From: Chitinophaga pinensis
Lineage (GTDB): Bacteria; Bacteroidota; Bacteroidia; Chitinophagales; Chitinophagaceae
NCBI RefSeq assembly: GCF_007896845.1
Contig: NZ_VOHS01000013.1
Coordinates: forward strand, 79,501 to 143,500
Length of the DNA stretch: 64,000 nucleotides
Direction: 5' to 3'
The notes under the pieces were generated by a model that was given only the letters and a program-made list of their open reading frames with translations, searched no databases and had not been told where the DNA came from. The translations under genes and the position numbers were made by a program. Positions 48,417 to 58,300 of the stretch are shown here, in pieces (the first letter of the stretch is position 1; the number at the start of each line of letters is the position of its first letter).

Positions 48417-49730
48417 ATGAAAAGAAAATTACTGCTTCCCGAAAGGCTCATGCTTGGAGACGGGACGGCCCCATTCAACGGTGTGTATGTGATCAGCATT
48501 AATGGCGTTATAACAGCAGCCGGACTGTCTGTTGCGTTAGCCAAAGTACAGGCCAGGCATCCTTCGTTACGGGCAGCCGTCCGCAACGACGCCAGCGGTG
48601 CTCCCTGGTTTGAAATACCAGAGGTCTATCAACCGATACCGCTGATCATCAAAGAGCGTACTTCTGCTGTTGACTGGCAGCAGGAGGTGCGGGATGCATG
48701 GGCAAGTGTTTTTAATATTGAATCAGGTCCCCTGATCAATCTGACGTGGTTAAAGGGAGATCCGCAGTCGGAACTAATATTAACCTTTCATCATAGCATG
48801 TGTGATGGTGGCGGAGGGTTAATGTTGGTAAAAGAGATACTGGCCGTACTGGATGACCCGGATAAACAGATTGGCGCGCATCCTGCTTTTACCACCCTGC
48901 AGGATATAGTACCGGCGCATATACTCAATGGGAAGCAGCAGATCTTTAAAGCGAAACTGAAAGGGCTGTTTATAAAGGGCGCACTGGCTGCTGTATCAGC
49001 CATGGTTAATACCCGGGGCAAGCAGCCGATCAGCCGGGAGAAGGATTATTTGTTACACTGGAAACTGGACCGGCAGGTATCAGCTGCCTTGTTTCAGCAT
49101 TGTGCGCTACAGGAGGTGACAGTTAATACAGCGCTTTGTGTGGCTTTCTTACGTGCATTTAAACTGGTGAAGGGAGAAAAAGCGATGAATAAAATTATTT
49201 GTCCGGTGGACATACGCCGGTTTATTCCTGAGATCAGGAAAGATGTGATTTTCTCTTTTGGCCTGTCGCTGGAGTTATCACTCAACAACTCACAACAGCT
49301 TCCTTTCTGGCAACGGGCGAAGGCGCTACAGACAGTCGCTTCCCGCAAAATAAAACAGATGAATCCTTATGCTTTTATGCTGCCTTTTGAATATGCACAT
49401 GGCGGCATTAAGTATATGCGAAAGTTCCTGACTTACGGCAAACCGGTATATGACCTGATGTTTTCTAACATGGGGAAATTGGACGTTCCCGAACGGTATC
49501 AACATTTTACAATAGATACGATTTTTAGTCCGACGGTAATAGGCCCTTTTTCCAATCCAACCACCATTATTACCTCCACCTATAAAGGGCAGATTGATTT
49601 CTCTTTTGTATCCAATTATCAGGTACTGGATTATCAGGATGCCGTTGCTATCAGGGAAATGGCGATGGAGCTGTTAACAAAAGAATTACCTGTACAGGCG
49701 CCGGAGGCAGCCTTGTCATCAATTATTTAA
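48417..49730 (+). CDS. PapA5/condensation-superfamily acyltransferase, copy 1
   Basis: BAHD/condensation-fold acyltransferase that would move an acyl group from ACP or CoA to a hydroxyl of the glycolipid. The N-terminus is MKRKLLLPERLMLGDG; the active-site motif HHSMCDGGG (HHxxxDG, second His catalytic) lies near residue 126. The second half has CPVDIRRFIPEIRKDVIFSFG and LMFSNMGKLDVPERYQ, similar to phthiocerol dimycocerosyl transferases. The length of 438 aa is typical. ATG 48417 is favoured over an upstream start that overlaps the glycosyltransferase. A paralogue follows 7 bp later. Confidence 0.85.
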   Translation: MKRKLLLPERLMLGDGTAPFNGVYVISINGVITAAGLSVALAKVQARHPSLRAAVRNDASGAPWFEIPEVYQPIPLIIKERTSAVDWQQEVRDAWASVFNIESGPLINLTWLKGDPQSELILTFHHSMCDGGGGLMLVKEILAVLDDPDKQIGAHPAFTTLQDIVPAHILNGKQQIFKAKLKGLFIKGALAAVSAMVNTRGKQPISREKDYLLHWKLDRQVSAALFQHCALQEVTVNTALCVAFLRAFKLVKGEKAMNKIICPVDIRRFIPEIRKDVIFSFGLSLELSLNNSQQLPFWQRAKALQTVASRKIKQMNPYAFMLPFEYAHGGIKYMRKFLTYGKPVYDLMFSNMGKLDVPERYQHFTIDTIFSPTVIGPFSNPTTIITSTYKGQIDFSFVSNYQVLDYQDAVAIREMAMELLTKELPVQAPEAALSSII

Positions 49731-49737
49731 CCAGCGT

Positions 49738-51015
49738 ATGAATAGAAAGTTAATATTGGGTGAGCGGATCATGTATGTGGATGGCACGGCCACCGTGAAC
49801 TGCATTTTTACTGCGAAGGTACGTGGTCAGCTCACCCTTGAAGGATTGACCTATGCCCTTACAAAGATCCAGCAGAAACACCCTTTGCTGGGTGTTGTGA
49901 TCAGGGAAAACGAGCAGGTAAGGCCTTATTTCGTAACAGACACCCGGATCCCTCCTATTCCGGTACAGATTACTGAACGTCAGTCAGATGAGGACTGGAA
50001 GCGCATATCTACGGAACAGTGGAGACAGTCGTTTGATGTGGAAAAAGGTCCGCTGGCCAGACTGGTATGGATCCGTTCAACAGATGTATCAGAACTGATG
50101 CTGGTGTGTGCACATTGCATTTGTGACGGGAGCTCTATCCTGACTTTAATGCGGGAGTTACTGCAGGTACTGGATAAACCGGAAACGCGACTGATTGCTT
50201 ATCCGGCATTTGAAGATATCCTGACATTTATACCCAATACACTGATAAACAATGTCGGGTTAAAGATCCGGCTGCGTTTACTGTCCGGACTTGCCTGGCT
50301 GGTACTCCGGTTGAAAACACGCGGGAAGGTCCCGGTCCCCGGTGATCATTACCTCCTGCATTGGAAAATGGATAGCAATGTAACGTCACGACTAGCCAAC
50401 TGTTGTAAGACAGAAAAGACAAGCATGCATGCTGCATTTGCGGTAGCTTTTATGGAGGCTCACCGGCAGGTCATGGGAGCGGCATCTCATGAAAAAGTGA
50501 TCTCTCCGGTAGATATCCGCAGGTTTATTCCTGAGATCAAAACGGATCAGTTATTTGCTTTTGCACCGATAGCGGAATTGTCGACCAGTGCGGAAAAAGG
50601 AGCTGATTTCTGGGCCAGGGCACGTCAGCTGAAAAATGACCTGACAGATGCTATAGATAAAATGGATATACGAAAACTCCTGTTCACCAGTGATTATTTT
50701 CATTCAGCAGGCAGGTATATGGTCAGGCTATTGAAACAGACAGACGGCACACACGATGTCACGTTATCAAATATGGGCAGGCTGGATATTCCGGAGCAGT
50801 ATGACAACTTTGTATTGGAAACTATTTACAGTCCCAGTGCAGCGTTCCCATGGCGAAACGCCAACACGCTTGTGATCAGCACTTTCGGCGGACAGGCAGA
50901 CTTTTCTTTCATCTCGCAGGAGGCATTCCTCCCGGCTGAAAAAGCCAGAGCTATTCTGCAGCAAATGCAGGTTTTACTATCCACAAACCATCAGCATGAA
51001 CCCGCGCATCAATAG
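49738..51015 (+). CDS. PapA5/condensation-superfamily acyltransferase, copy 2
   Basis: Paralogue of the previous acyltransferase (425 aa) with the same landmarks: MNRKLILGERIMYVDG at the start, SPVDIRRFIPEIKTDQLFAF and VTLSNMGRLDIPEQYDNF near the end. Its active-site motif reads AHCICDGSS, so the first His of HHxxxDG is Ala, while the second, catalytic His and the Asp-Gly are kept; activity is therefore still plausible. Two acyltransferases next to two glycosyltransferases suggest a product with two sugars and two ester-linked chains, or two parallel acceptors. It overlaps the next gene by 20 bp. Confidence 0.83.
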   Translation: MNRKLILGERIMYVDGTATVNCIFTAKVRGQLTLEGLTYALTKIQQKHPLLGVVIRENEQVRPYFVTDTRIPPIPVQITERQSDEDWKRISTEQWRQSFDVEKGPLARLVWIRSTDVSELMLVCAHCICDGSSILTLMRELLQVLDKPETRLIAYPAFEDILTFIPNTLINNVGLKIRLRLLSGLAWLVLRLKTRGKVPVPGDHYLLHWKMDSNVTSRLANCCKTEKTSMHAAFAVAFMEAHRQVMGAASHEKVISPVDIRRFIPEIKTDQLFAFAPIAELSTSAEKGADFWARARQLKNDLTDAIDKMDIRKLLFTSDYFHSAGRYMVRLLKQTDGTHDVTLSNMGRLDIPEQYDNFVLETIYSPSAAFPWRNANTLVISTFGGQADFSFISQEAFLPAEKARAILQQMQVLLSTNHQHEPAHQ

Positions 51016-51487
51016 TGTTTTAGAGAAGTTTTCGCAGCGTCAGGCTATCTTTTATTTCACCACTAACCTCGTGATCAATGCGCTGGTGCCCTATTATGGA
51101 TTTGACGATCTGAATAATGTATATCTGTTTCAGGGGGAGCATCCCATTGCGAGGTTCCTGTTACCGATGGCATTATTGCTACCCTTCTTTATTACTATCG
51201 ATATATTAAACAAAACCACCACATTACTGGAAAAGGAGCAATTGGTCAGCTTTATCCCATCTAAACAGATAAAGCTGCGTTTCATGCTAAAAACCGCTAC
51301 TATTAACGCAATATTTACGCTGGTTCTGACGTTAGCCGCTATGGTCGGGGTATATGTCTGTTTACCGGAGAACTACAGTTTTAACGGAATATTACTGTCG
51401 GTGCTCTCAGGGATACTGGCCGGGGGGATGGCAGTCTTCTTCACCCTACAGCCGGTTCGCAAGGTAAAAAAGCTATATCCGCACTAA
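50996..51487 (+). CDS. Small four-helix membrane protein, last gene of the lipid operon
   Basis: 163-residue integral membrane protein with four hydrophobic helices (about residues 18-35 FYFTTNLVINALVPYYGF, 50-68 FLLPMALLLPFFITIDIL, 98-120 INAIFTLVLTLAAMVGVYVCL, 130-152 ILLSVLSGILAGGMAVFFTL). I do not recognise the family. The start overlaps the acyltransferase by 20 bp, which ties it to the operon. Plausible roles are membrane placement or export of the finished glycolipid, but there is no direct evidence. Confidence 0.7.
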   Translation: MNPRINSVLEKFSQRQAIFYFTTNLVINALVPYYGFDDLNNVYLFQGEHPIARFLLPMALLLPFFITIDILNKTTTLLEKEQLVSFIPSKQIKLRFMLKTATINAIFTLVLTLAAMVGVYVCLPENYSFNGILLSVLSGILAGGMAVFFTLQPVRKVKKLYPH

Positions 51488-51569
51488 CAATCAGGATTAT
51501 TCTATAATTTAGTAATGGTAATAGTCTGGTTGTTACCAGGCCAATTTCCTGTTACTAAAACGACCATGC

Positions 51570-52685
51570 ATGAAACGCATCATTGCCATATTAGCATTCA
51601 CTTTACCCCTTACCATACAAGCGCAGACAAAACTGGAGGACAAGATCGCAGAAGACTACGCCACTAAGTTTGCAAAACGTTATGAAGTGAGGAACGATTC
51701 TCTTATCGTTTTTGTGACCGAACAGATGTCAAGAAGCGGCGCTGCCGGACTGGATATTGATAAGACAATGACAGAACTGGTGAAAGATCCTGCTGCGCTG
51801 GATGCTTCTCTGAAATTTGTGTATCAGTACAGCAATACGAACAGGCAACAGTTCATTGCCAATCTTCGCGCGATGAACCTGCAGACCAACAGTGTATTCC
51901 CGTTGGCAACTTATACCGTGAATAAGTTTAAGGGGGAAAACAAAGCACTTCTTGAAGAAAAAGCGACGCTCTATACAACAGGGGCTATTCCGGCTAAACT
52001 ACCGCCATTGCAGCTGCCAACACCTGCTATTGCGGATGCTAACAGCAGTTCTCCGGATGCCACTACTACTACCGGCGAATCAACTACAAGTACGACAAGT
52101 GCTACTGCCAGTGGTAATGATATACCCGCAGAACCCGGAAGTACACCTGCTGCACCAGTGAGTGCTTCATCAGATAATTTCAACTGGGATGTGAGACCTG
52201 TTTTCAAGGTGCGTGAACCGGAACAGTTGTATGCGCTTTACGGAAAGGATAATGTGGTGGCACGTTCTGCACAGGATTTTCAGGGAAACGATGCTGGTAC
52301 GGCCTATTTTATATTCCCGGATACGGACAATGAAATAGAAGTGTCATTCGAAGGGACTAAAACCGGTGTTACTTTCACTAAAGAGAATTCAAAATGGAAA
52401 CCGCCATTTGGTATTAAAGTAGGCGATCCGCTGGATAAAGTAGTTAAAGTAAACGGCCGTGACTTCAGAATCAATGGTTTCGAATGGGATAACGGTGGAG
52501 AAATAGCAGACTGGGAAGGAGGTTCCTTCGCAGGTAAAGGTGTGAATATCATGTTCAAAGCCAACAACTCCAGCGACCCTAAATTATATGATCAGGTAAC
52601 CGGTGATAAAAAGGTGAAAAGCGATGCCTCAGCGATGAAGAAACTGGGCGTTGTTGTGGAAAAGATCACTTTTGTAAGTAACTGA
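51570..52685 (+). CDS. Exported protein of unknown function
   Basis: 371-residue secreted protein with signal peptide IIAILAFTLPLTIQAQ. The middle (about 145-195) is a Ser/Thr/Ala/Pro-rich linker (DATTTTGESTTSTTSATASG). A C-terminal globular domain follows (about 205-371: VFKVREPEQLYALYGKDNVVAR, TAYFIFPDTDNEIEVSFEG, PFGIKVGDPLDKVVKVNGRDFRINGFEWDNGG). The GIKVGDPLDKV element resembles a repeat found in proteins that monitor periplasmic state, but no family was recognised. It stops at 52685 exactly where the convergent regulator stops (TGATCA). Confidence 0.75.
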   Translation: MKRIIAILAFTLPLTIQAQTKLEDKIAEDYATKFAKRYEVRNDSLIVFVTEQMSRSGAAGLDIDKTMTELVKDPAALDASLKFVYQYSNTNRQQFIANLRAMNLQTNSVFPLATYTVNKFKGENKALLEEKATLYTTGAIPAKLPPLQLPTPAIADANSSSPDATTTTGESTTSTTSATASGNDIPAEPGSTPAAPVSASSDNFNWDVRPVFKVREPEQLYALYGKDNVVARSAQDFQGNDAGTAYFIFPDTDNEIEVSFEGTKTGVTFTKENSKWKPPFGIKVGDPLDKVVKVNGRDFRINGFEWDNGGEIADWEGGSFAGKGVNIMFKANNSSDPKLYDQVTGDKKVKSDASAMKKLGVVVEKITFVSN

Positions 52686-53312
52686 TCAGACCAGCAGTTT
52701 GTTATCAACAGCGTACTTGATCAGCATAGCGGTATTCTTTACTTCCAGTTTGGCCAGTAATTTTTTCCGGTGACTATTCACAGTATCTGCGCTGATAAAC
52801 AACTTTTCTGCAATTTCAGCATTGGTATTTCCTTCAGATATCAGACTTAACACTTCTTTTTCCCTTCTCGTCAGAGAAGGGAAATTTTTTTGTAGCCCAA
52901 CCCGTTCACTGCTCATGGCCTGTTTGATTGGCGGAGAGAGATAAATGGCTCCGGCATAAACTGAATGAACGGCAAAAAGCAGTTCTTCTTTATCTGCGGT
53001 ATTGAGTACATATCCATTTGCGCCGCTCTGCAACAGCCGGTCAATATATCTCTCTTCTTTCAGGAAGCTGAGCACTAATATCATTACAGCCGGATATTCC
53101 AATCTGATGTTGGCACACAATGCTGCGCTGTCTATATCAGGCAGGCAGGTATCAATAATGATGATGTCAACACTATTGTGCATCAGAAATTTAAGACAAC
53201 CATAACCACTCCTGGCATGTCCTGCGATCAATATGTCATTTTCGTCATCAAAAAATGCATGCAGACCTTCGAGAATGAGAGGATGATTGTTTACGAAATA
53301 CAGGCGGATCAT
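52686..53312 (-). CDS. LuxR/NarL-type response regulator with degenerate receiver
   Basis: Two-domain DNA-binding regulator beside the lanthipeptide genes. The start is placed at ATG 53312 (MIRLYFVNNHPLILEGL), since upstream codons look non-coding. The receiver keeps the phospho-acceptor Asp (IIIIDTCLPDID) and Ser (ILVLSFL), but the acidic pair that binds Mg is Asn-Asn (FVNNHP) and the conserved Lys is Asn (GYVLNTA). The C-terminal LuxR HTH is intact (LTRREKEVLSLISEGNTNAEIAEKLFISADTVNSHRKK in the last 65 residues). No histidine kinase is adjacent. It may act without phosphorylation on the lan genes, 95 bp upstream; this is inference. Confidence 0.88.
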   Translation of the reverse strand: MIRLYFVNNHPLILEGLHAFFDDENDILIAGHARSGYGCLKFLMHNSVDIIIIDTCLPDIDSAALCANIRLEYPAVMILVLSFLKEERYIDRLLQSGANGYVLNTADKEELLFAVHSVYAGAIYLSPPIKQAMSSERVGLQKNFPSLTRREKEVLSLISEGNTNAEIAEKLFISADTVNSHRKKLLAKLEVKNTAMLIKYAVDNKLLV

Positions 53313-53406
53313 TTGTATCCATTTAAAATATGCCAATGCGGACAGTAATGGGTAACATTCGACTTTACAAGAGGCAACCGGCTTTATATGTAATATAAGG
53401 AAAATA

Positions 53407-54621
53407 TCAGCATAATAAGATACACCGGTCCCATGCGGGATCTGTATCCGGATCGATAGCTGCAATGAGTGAAAGTCCTATCCCAGCTACGCCTTCGAGG
53501 ATGCCATAGCTGTTTTCGTAGTCATCTTTACCATAAAAACGGAAGCCCGCAGGGCCTTCCTTATGTGTATTCATCTGTAAGGTATGTTGTAACCAATCTG
53601 TTGCACCATTGAGTAAAAATGGCTCTTTTGTCTGCAGCCAGGCACGTCTGTAAATATGAGCAATCCCTGCGCTTCCATGACAAAGACAGGCGTCATGTAC
53701 ATGACTGTTTTGGAGGTTTCTATGTCGGATCGTATGATGAAATATGCGCAAAGCATTTTCTACATAGTAGTCATCATGTAGCCATCTGCCGGCATTCAGC
53801 ATGAGTGTGGCAATGCCCGGATCGCCATAACACCAGCCTAAGCGGCTTTGCTTACCAGTAAGCGCCTTATGTCGCTCATCCACCAATACCGGGTACAAAG
53901 ACGTGCTTTCTTCTTCAGGAAGATTCCTGCAGGCTTCGATCCAGCTGATCCCTTTCCGGATCATACTTTCTGTCTGTGAGACGGCGATACCTTTACTGTG
54001 GATCATTCCCAGAATAGAGATAATAGCTGGTACGCCGTGCGCAAGTCCGAGGTTAAATGAATGTAACCCTGCAGGACGATCGGCCAGTCCGGTCAGCTGA
54101 TCTTTCCAGGTAATACCGGCGGAGGTTTCAATAGCGGTGGATTGCAAGGTATCCACCAATGCGGGCAACCATTGGCCGGCAGCAGTATAATGGTTTCTTT
54201 CGAGAAAATACAGCGCAATACCAAGGCCCTGATGCAGAAAATCGTAGCCCCCCTGTTGTAAAGCGGATAGCATTTCTCTTCCCAGTACTTCATCTACTTC
54301 TTCAAAAATATCTTCCAGTTCATCTTCCCCAGCAAAGCCTGCTTTTATGAGATGTTGTATACCCCATACGATTCCGGCAATACCATTGCAATGGGAGAAT
54401 GGCAATGCAGTAGCCGCCAGATCATGCACCGCACGTTCCAGCAGCTGATGTATTTTGTTCAGGTGTTCTTCCTTTTCTGTCAGCTGATAGTAGTAAGCAT
54501 AGAATAAAGCGGCGCCTGTATATCCCCCTAATAAACCGGGAGAGGCATCCTTTTCTGTAAAACTGTCCAGCGAGCTGCTGATATCCTGTAAGATCTTCCC
54601 GGCACTTTTCTTATAATCCAT
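53407..54621 (-). CDS. Lanthionine synthetase C (LanC-like cyclase)
   Basis: Zinc enzyme that closes lanthionine rings by adding Cys thiols onto dehydrated Ser/Thr in the precursor. It has an (alpha/alpha)6-barrel sequence with GGYTGAALFYAYYY, FSHCNGIAGIVWGIQHL, DFLHQGLGIALYFL, FNLGLAHGVPAIISIL, and the zinc ligands GWCYGDPGIATLML (Cys near 262) and CLCHGSAGIAHIYRR (Cys-His near 310). It ends with GILEGVAGIGLSLIA. The length of 404 aa is normal. It lies 66 bp downstream of the first precursor gene on the same strand, with LanB divergent. Together they form a class I lanthipeptide set. Confidence 0.94.
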   Translation of the reverse strand: MDYKKSAGKILQDISSSLDSFTEKDASPGLLGGYTGAALFYAYYYQLTEKEEHLNKIHQLLERAVHDLAATALPFSHCNGIAGIVWGIQHLIKAGFAGEDELEDIFEEVDEVLGREMLSALQQGGYDFLHQGLGIALYFLERNHYTAAGQWLPALVDTLQSTAIETSAGITWKDQLTGLADRPAGLHSFNLGLAHGVPAIISILGMIHSKGIAVSQTESMIRKGISWIEACRNLPEEESTSLYPVLVDERHKALTGKQSRLGWCYGDPGIATLMLNAGRWLHDDYYVENALRIFHHTIRHRNLQNSHVHDACLCHGSAGIAHIYRRAWLQTKEPFLLNGATDWLQHTLQMNTHKEGPAGFRFYGKDDYENSYGILEGVAGIGLSLIAAIDPDTDPAWDRCILLC

Positions 54622-54687
54622 ATACGGTCATCACAACAAATCATGATGCGGTCTGCATTACTACACCACCGCACCATGATCATAAAA

Positions 54688-54876
54688 TTAGAAACGGCAG
54701 GAGTCTACGCTGCAAATTGGCGCGCCCTGGCTAATATCGTCTGTACACACTTTAAAGGAGAGTACGGTGGTGGTAGGAGCAAAAGCTGCACCATTCATCG
54801 AATCCTGTTTTTCACGGTTCAGATTAGCTAATTTAATCTTCCCGAGATCGAGTTTCTTTTCAACTTTCTTTTTCAT
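54688..54876 (-). CDS. Class I lanthipeptide precursor peptide 1
   Basis: 62-residue peptide with a charged leader (KKKVEKKLDLGKIKLANLN) and a C-terminal core rich in Ser/Thr with three Cys (VCTDDISQGAPICSVDSC). The LxLGKIKxAxL leader motif is shared with the second precursor. In class I systems LanB dehydrates Ser/Thr and LanC links them to Cys. The cleavage site is unclear; no GG or ELxxE-type end was seen. It lies directly upstream of lanC and downstream of precursor 2, all on the minus strand. Confidence 0.88.
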   Translation of the reverse strand: MKKKVEKKLDLGKIKLANLNREKQDSMNGAAFAPTTTVLSFKVCTDDISQGAPICSVDSCRF

Positions 54877-54913
54877 AAGAATGTGGTTTTAGATTTTGAA
54901 TAAACTGTTGTAC

Positions 54914-55072
54914 TTAGTTTCTGGCATCCGGAGGAGGAGGGCATTTAAACAGGCTGCAACCAGTGTAAGTTGGCGCATTAGCTTGCTGATTGGCAACTTC
55001 CTGCTTTGTTGTGCTTAATCTGGCGATCTTGATCTTGCCAAGGTTCAGCTTTCTGCTTGACGCTTTTTTCAT
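54914..55072 (-). CDS. Class I lanthipeptide precursor peptide 2
   Basis: 52-residue peptide, easily missed for its size. It starts at ATG 55072, with leader KKASSRKLNLGKIKIARLST, closely matching precursor 1 over the LNLGKIKIARL segment. The core is short, with two Cys and a Pro run: APTYTGCSLFKCPPPPDARN. Thr and Ser residues before and after the first Cys could give one or two rings. The core is unrelated to precursor 1, so the same enzymes would make two different products. It lies 37 bp upstream of precursor 1 in the same orientation. Confidence 0.85.
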   Translation of the reverse strand: MKKASSRKLNLGKIKIARLSTTKQEVANQQANAPTYTGCSLFKCPPPPDARN

Positions 55073-55309
55073 AGTTAACAAGTGGTTTAAATATTAAGAA
55101 ATGAATACTGTTCTTTAGCAGTCAGGTTTATTTTGGGCAATGAGGGTTCGGGTTTCATTACTCTTAAAGATAAGGATAAAGGCCGCTCAGCTCTATCACT
55201 GGAAAGGGGGATTTTCTGTAGTTTTTTTCGAGTTGTTGAAATATCACCTTTTAAGGGGGGCTATCACTATATGGATAAAAGTTAACTTATTGGTTCTATC
55301 CGGATCACT
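55073..55309. promoter_or_regulatory. Divergent promoter region between the lan precursors and lanB
   Basis: 237 bp that must hold the promoters of both lan transcription units. CTATCACT occurs twice in the same orientation (55193-55200 and 55261-55268), each beside a G-run, with a partial copy (ATATCACC, 55240-55247) between them. These may be regulator sites. No strict TAnnTTTG pair was found on either strand. Confidence 0.4.
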
Positions 55310-58300
55310 ATGATAACTAATAAAGGCTTCTATCTGCTCAGGGCTCCACTGATGCCGATAGAATTTTTAACCCGCTTTTTACAGCTGCCTTATGAAGAGC
55401 TGGCTGATGAAATAAAAAAGGTATTTGCTACATCCTATCTGGCTGAGGCGATCTACATTGCTTCCCCCGAACTGAGCAGCGAACTGAGGAAATGGCAGGA
55501 AGGGCAGATCTTCAGTGAAAAGGATCAGGAGAAACTGGTATTATCACTTTTCCGCTATCTGTTAAGGATGAGCACGCGCTGTACACCTTATGGCTTATTT
55601 GCAGGTTGTAGTACTGGTTATACCGGATCTGTCACGAGCGTATATATACAGTCTGTGACAGCACATCAACAGCATTGCCGGCTGGATATGAACTATGTGG
55701 CGGAACTGGCAGAAACGATTGCAGGTATGCCAGCTGTACAGGAACAATTACGCTATTATCGGAACAATTCTGTTTACAGGACCGGAGATACTTACCGTTA
55801 TGCAGCATTCACGGTAAAAGATAAATTCCGTCAGTATGATCTGACAGCGGTAAATCATTCCCCTTATCTGGAAGCTATATTAGATATAGCGGAAAAGGGC
55901 GCTACCAGACAGATGCTTTATCAGCATATTACAGCTGATGATATTACGGAGGAAGAGGCGCGTACGTTCATTGACGAACTAATTGACAGTCAACTTTTGA
56001 TCAGCGAGTTGGAACCCACAATTACCGGTGAGGAATTCTTTCATGTATTAACAGATAAACTGGGCAAACTGAAAGGTATACAACCTGTATACGACATTCT
56101 CTGTGCTATCAGGGAACAACTGACCGTTTCACAACCGGGTATCGAAAAGTATCTGCATACGCATGCACTTGTAAAACAGTTATTACCGGATACAAAAAAC
56201 AAAGATCTGGTACAGACTGACCTCTTTCTGGCCACTACCAGCAACACGATCAGCGAGGCTGTCATCAATGATATACAGACACAGATGGAAGTATTGTGGA
56301 AGCTGTCTGTTGTCAATAAGCAACCCGATCTGCTACAATTCTGTAAAGCCTTCAGTCAGCGCTATGAAGAGCAGGAAATACCACTGGCACTTGCACTGGA
56401 TACGGAGACCGGCATTGGTTATGGTGCTTATACCAGCCATTATGCGGCTTATGCCCCTTTATTGGAAGAAGTCGTGATCAGAAATACGGGGACACCTGAT
56501 ACGATCCCGTGGAATACTATGCGGCAGTTTCAGTTAAGGCGATATATGGAGTGCCTTCAAATGCAGCAGCCGGAAGTATTATTAACTGATGATGATATCA
56601 ACAGTCTGGCCACCACGTCAACCGCCCCCATACCTGACAGTTTTTACCTGATGGGGAGTATTGTCAGCGAGAACGCAGCCGCTATGGATCAAGGCGATTA
56701 TCTCTTTGATTTCAGCTCCTGTGGAGGTCCTTCTGCGGGGAATCTGCTGGGGCGCTTTTGTCATGGTGATAACGCTTTAAAGCAACTGGTCAGGGACTGT
56801 CTGGACGAAGAGGCCGGCCAGCAGCCCGGAGTCATTTATGCAGAAATCATCCATCTGCCGGAGGCCAGAACGGGTAATATCCTGTTAAGACCGCAGCTGA
56901 GAGACTATGAAATAGTTTATCTGGGCAATGGCAGTGTGACAGAAGAGAGACAACTACCAGTTACAGACCTGCTGGTGAGCGTACAAAATGAGCAGGTTAT
57001 ATTGCGTTCGAAGCGATTCAATAAAAGAGTCATTCCAAGACTGAGTACAGCACATAATTTTACAACAGGGAGTCTGCCGCTATACAAGTTTCTGGGTGAC
57101 CTACAGTTTCAGCAGTTACGACATGCTACCGGATGGCAATGGCAGTTACCAATAGAAGCGCCGTTCCTGCCAAGGGTACGGTATAAGCACATCGTATTGC
57201 AGAAATGCACCTGGCTTATCCACAGTAAGGATTATCCTTCATTACAGAAAAATGCATCCGTACAGCTGCATTTTAAGGCATTTTCGGCTATCAAAGATGC
57301 CTTAAAGCTTCCAAGGTACATAAGTATAGCAGACAGGGACAATGAGTTGTTTATAGACCTTGAAAATGCGTCCTGTGTACATCTGCTGGTCACTAGCCTG
57401 CTTAAAAGGGAGCAGCTGACATTACAGGAAGTGTTACAGACACCCGCACAATGTTGGGTAAAGGGGGAGGCGGGAAGATTTACCAATGAGATTATTCTTC
57501 CGTTTAAAAGCAATGCGTTGCAACCCGTCACCATTTCATCAGCATTGACGCCCCATCAGCCACAACGACATTTCCCTCCCGGCAGTGAATGGCTATATGT
57601 GAAGATATATGCCGGCATCAATACTGCTGAGAAAATACTGACTACGGTTATTAAACCAATGGTGGAGCATCTGATGAGGGACGGCGTCATTGAGCAGTGG
57701 TTTTTCATCCGCTATACCGATCCGGAAGATCATATCAGGATACGCTTCCATCATGCAAACCGTAAAGATTTCTGGACGATCGTACTTGCCGGACTACATG
57801 AGCGCTTAGCTGCCGCAATAGATCCGGGACTTATCCACAGGATACAGACTGATACCTATGTACGGGAACTGGAAAGATATGGCGCTACCACAATGGCTGT
57901 AAGTGAACGTATTTTCTGTTATGATAGTGAAGCGGTGCTGGGTTGTGCAGATCTGCTGGAAGGAGAAGAGGGAGAACATTTCCGCTGGTTGCTGGCAATA
58001 CGTGGAGTTGATATGCTGATGGATGATTTTGGTTATACCCTTTCCCGCAAGTCAACCTATCTGAAAAGATTACAGCAACACTTTTTCCGGGAATTTGGCG
58101 CAGGACAGTCACTACAAACACAACTGAATGCCGGCTACAGGAAGCATATGCGGCAGATAAGCAGCTTTCTGGATCCACAACAGGATATTGACAATGAGAT
58201 CGAAGAAGCTATTCAATTGCTGGAAAAAAGATCGTCCCACATAAGACAAGCCATAAAAGATGTGGCTGTTCATACATGGGACGAGCTATTATCCAGTTAT

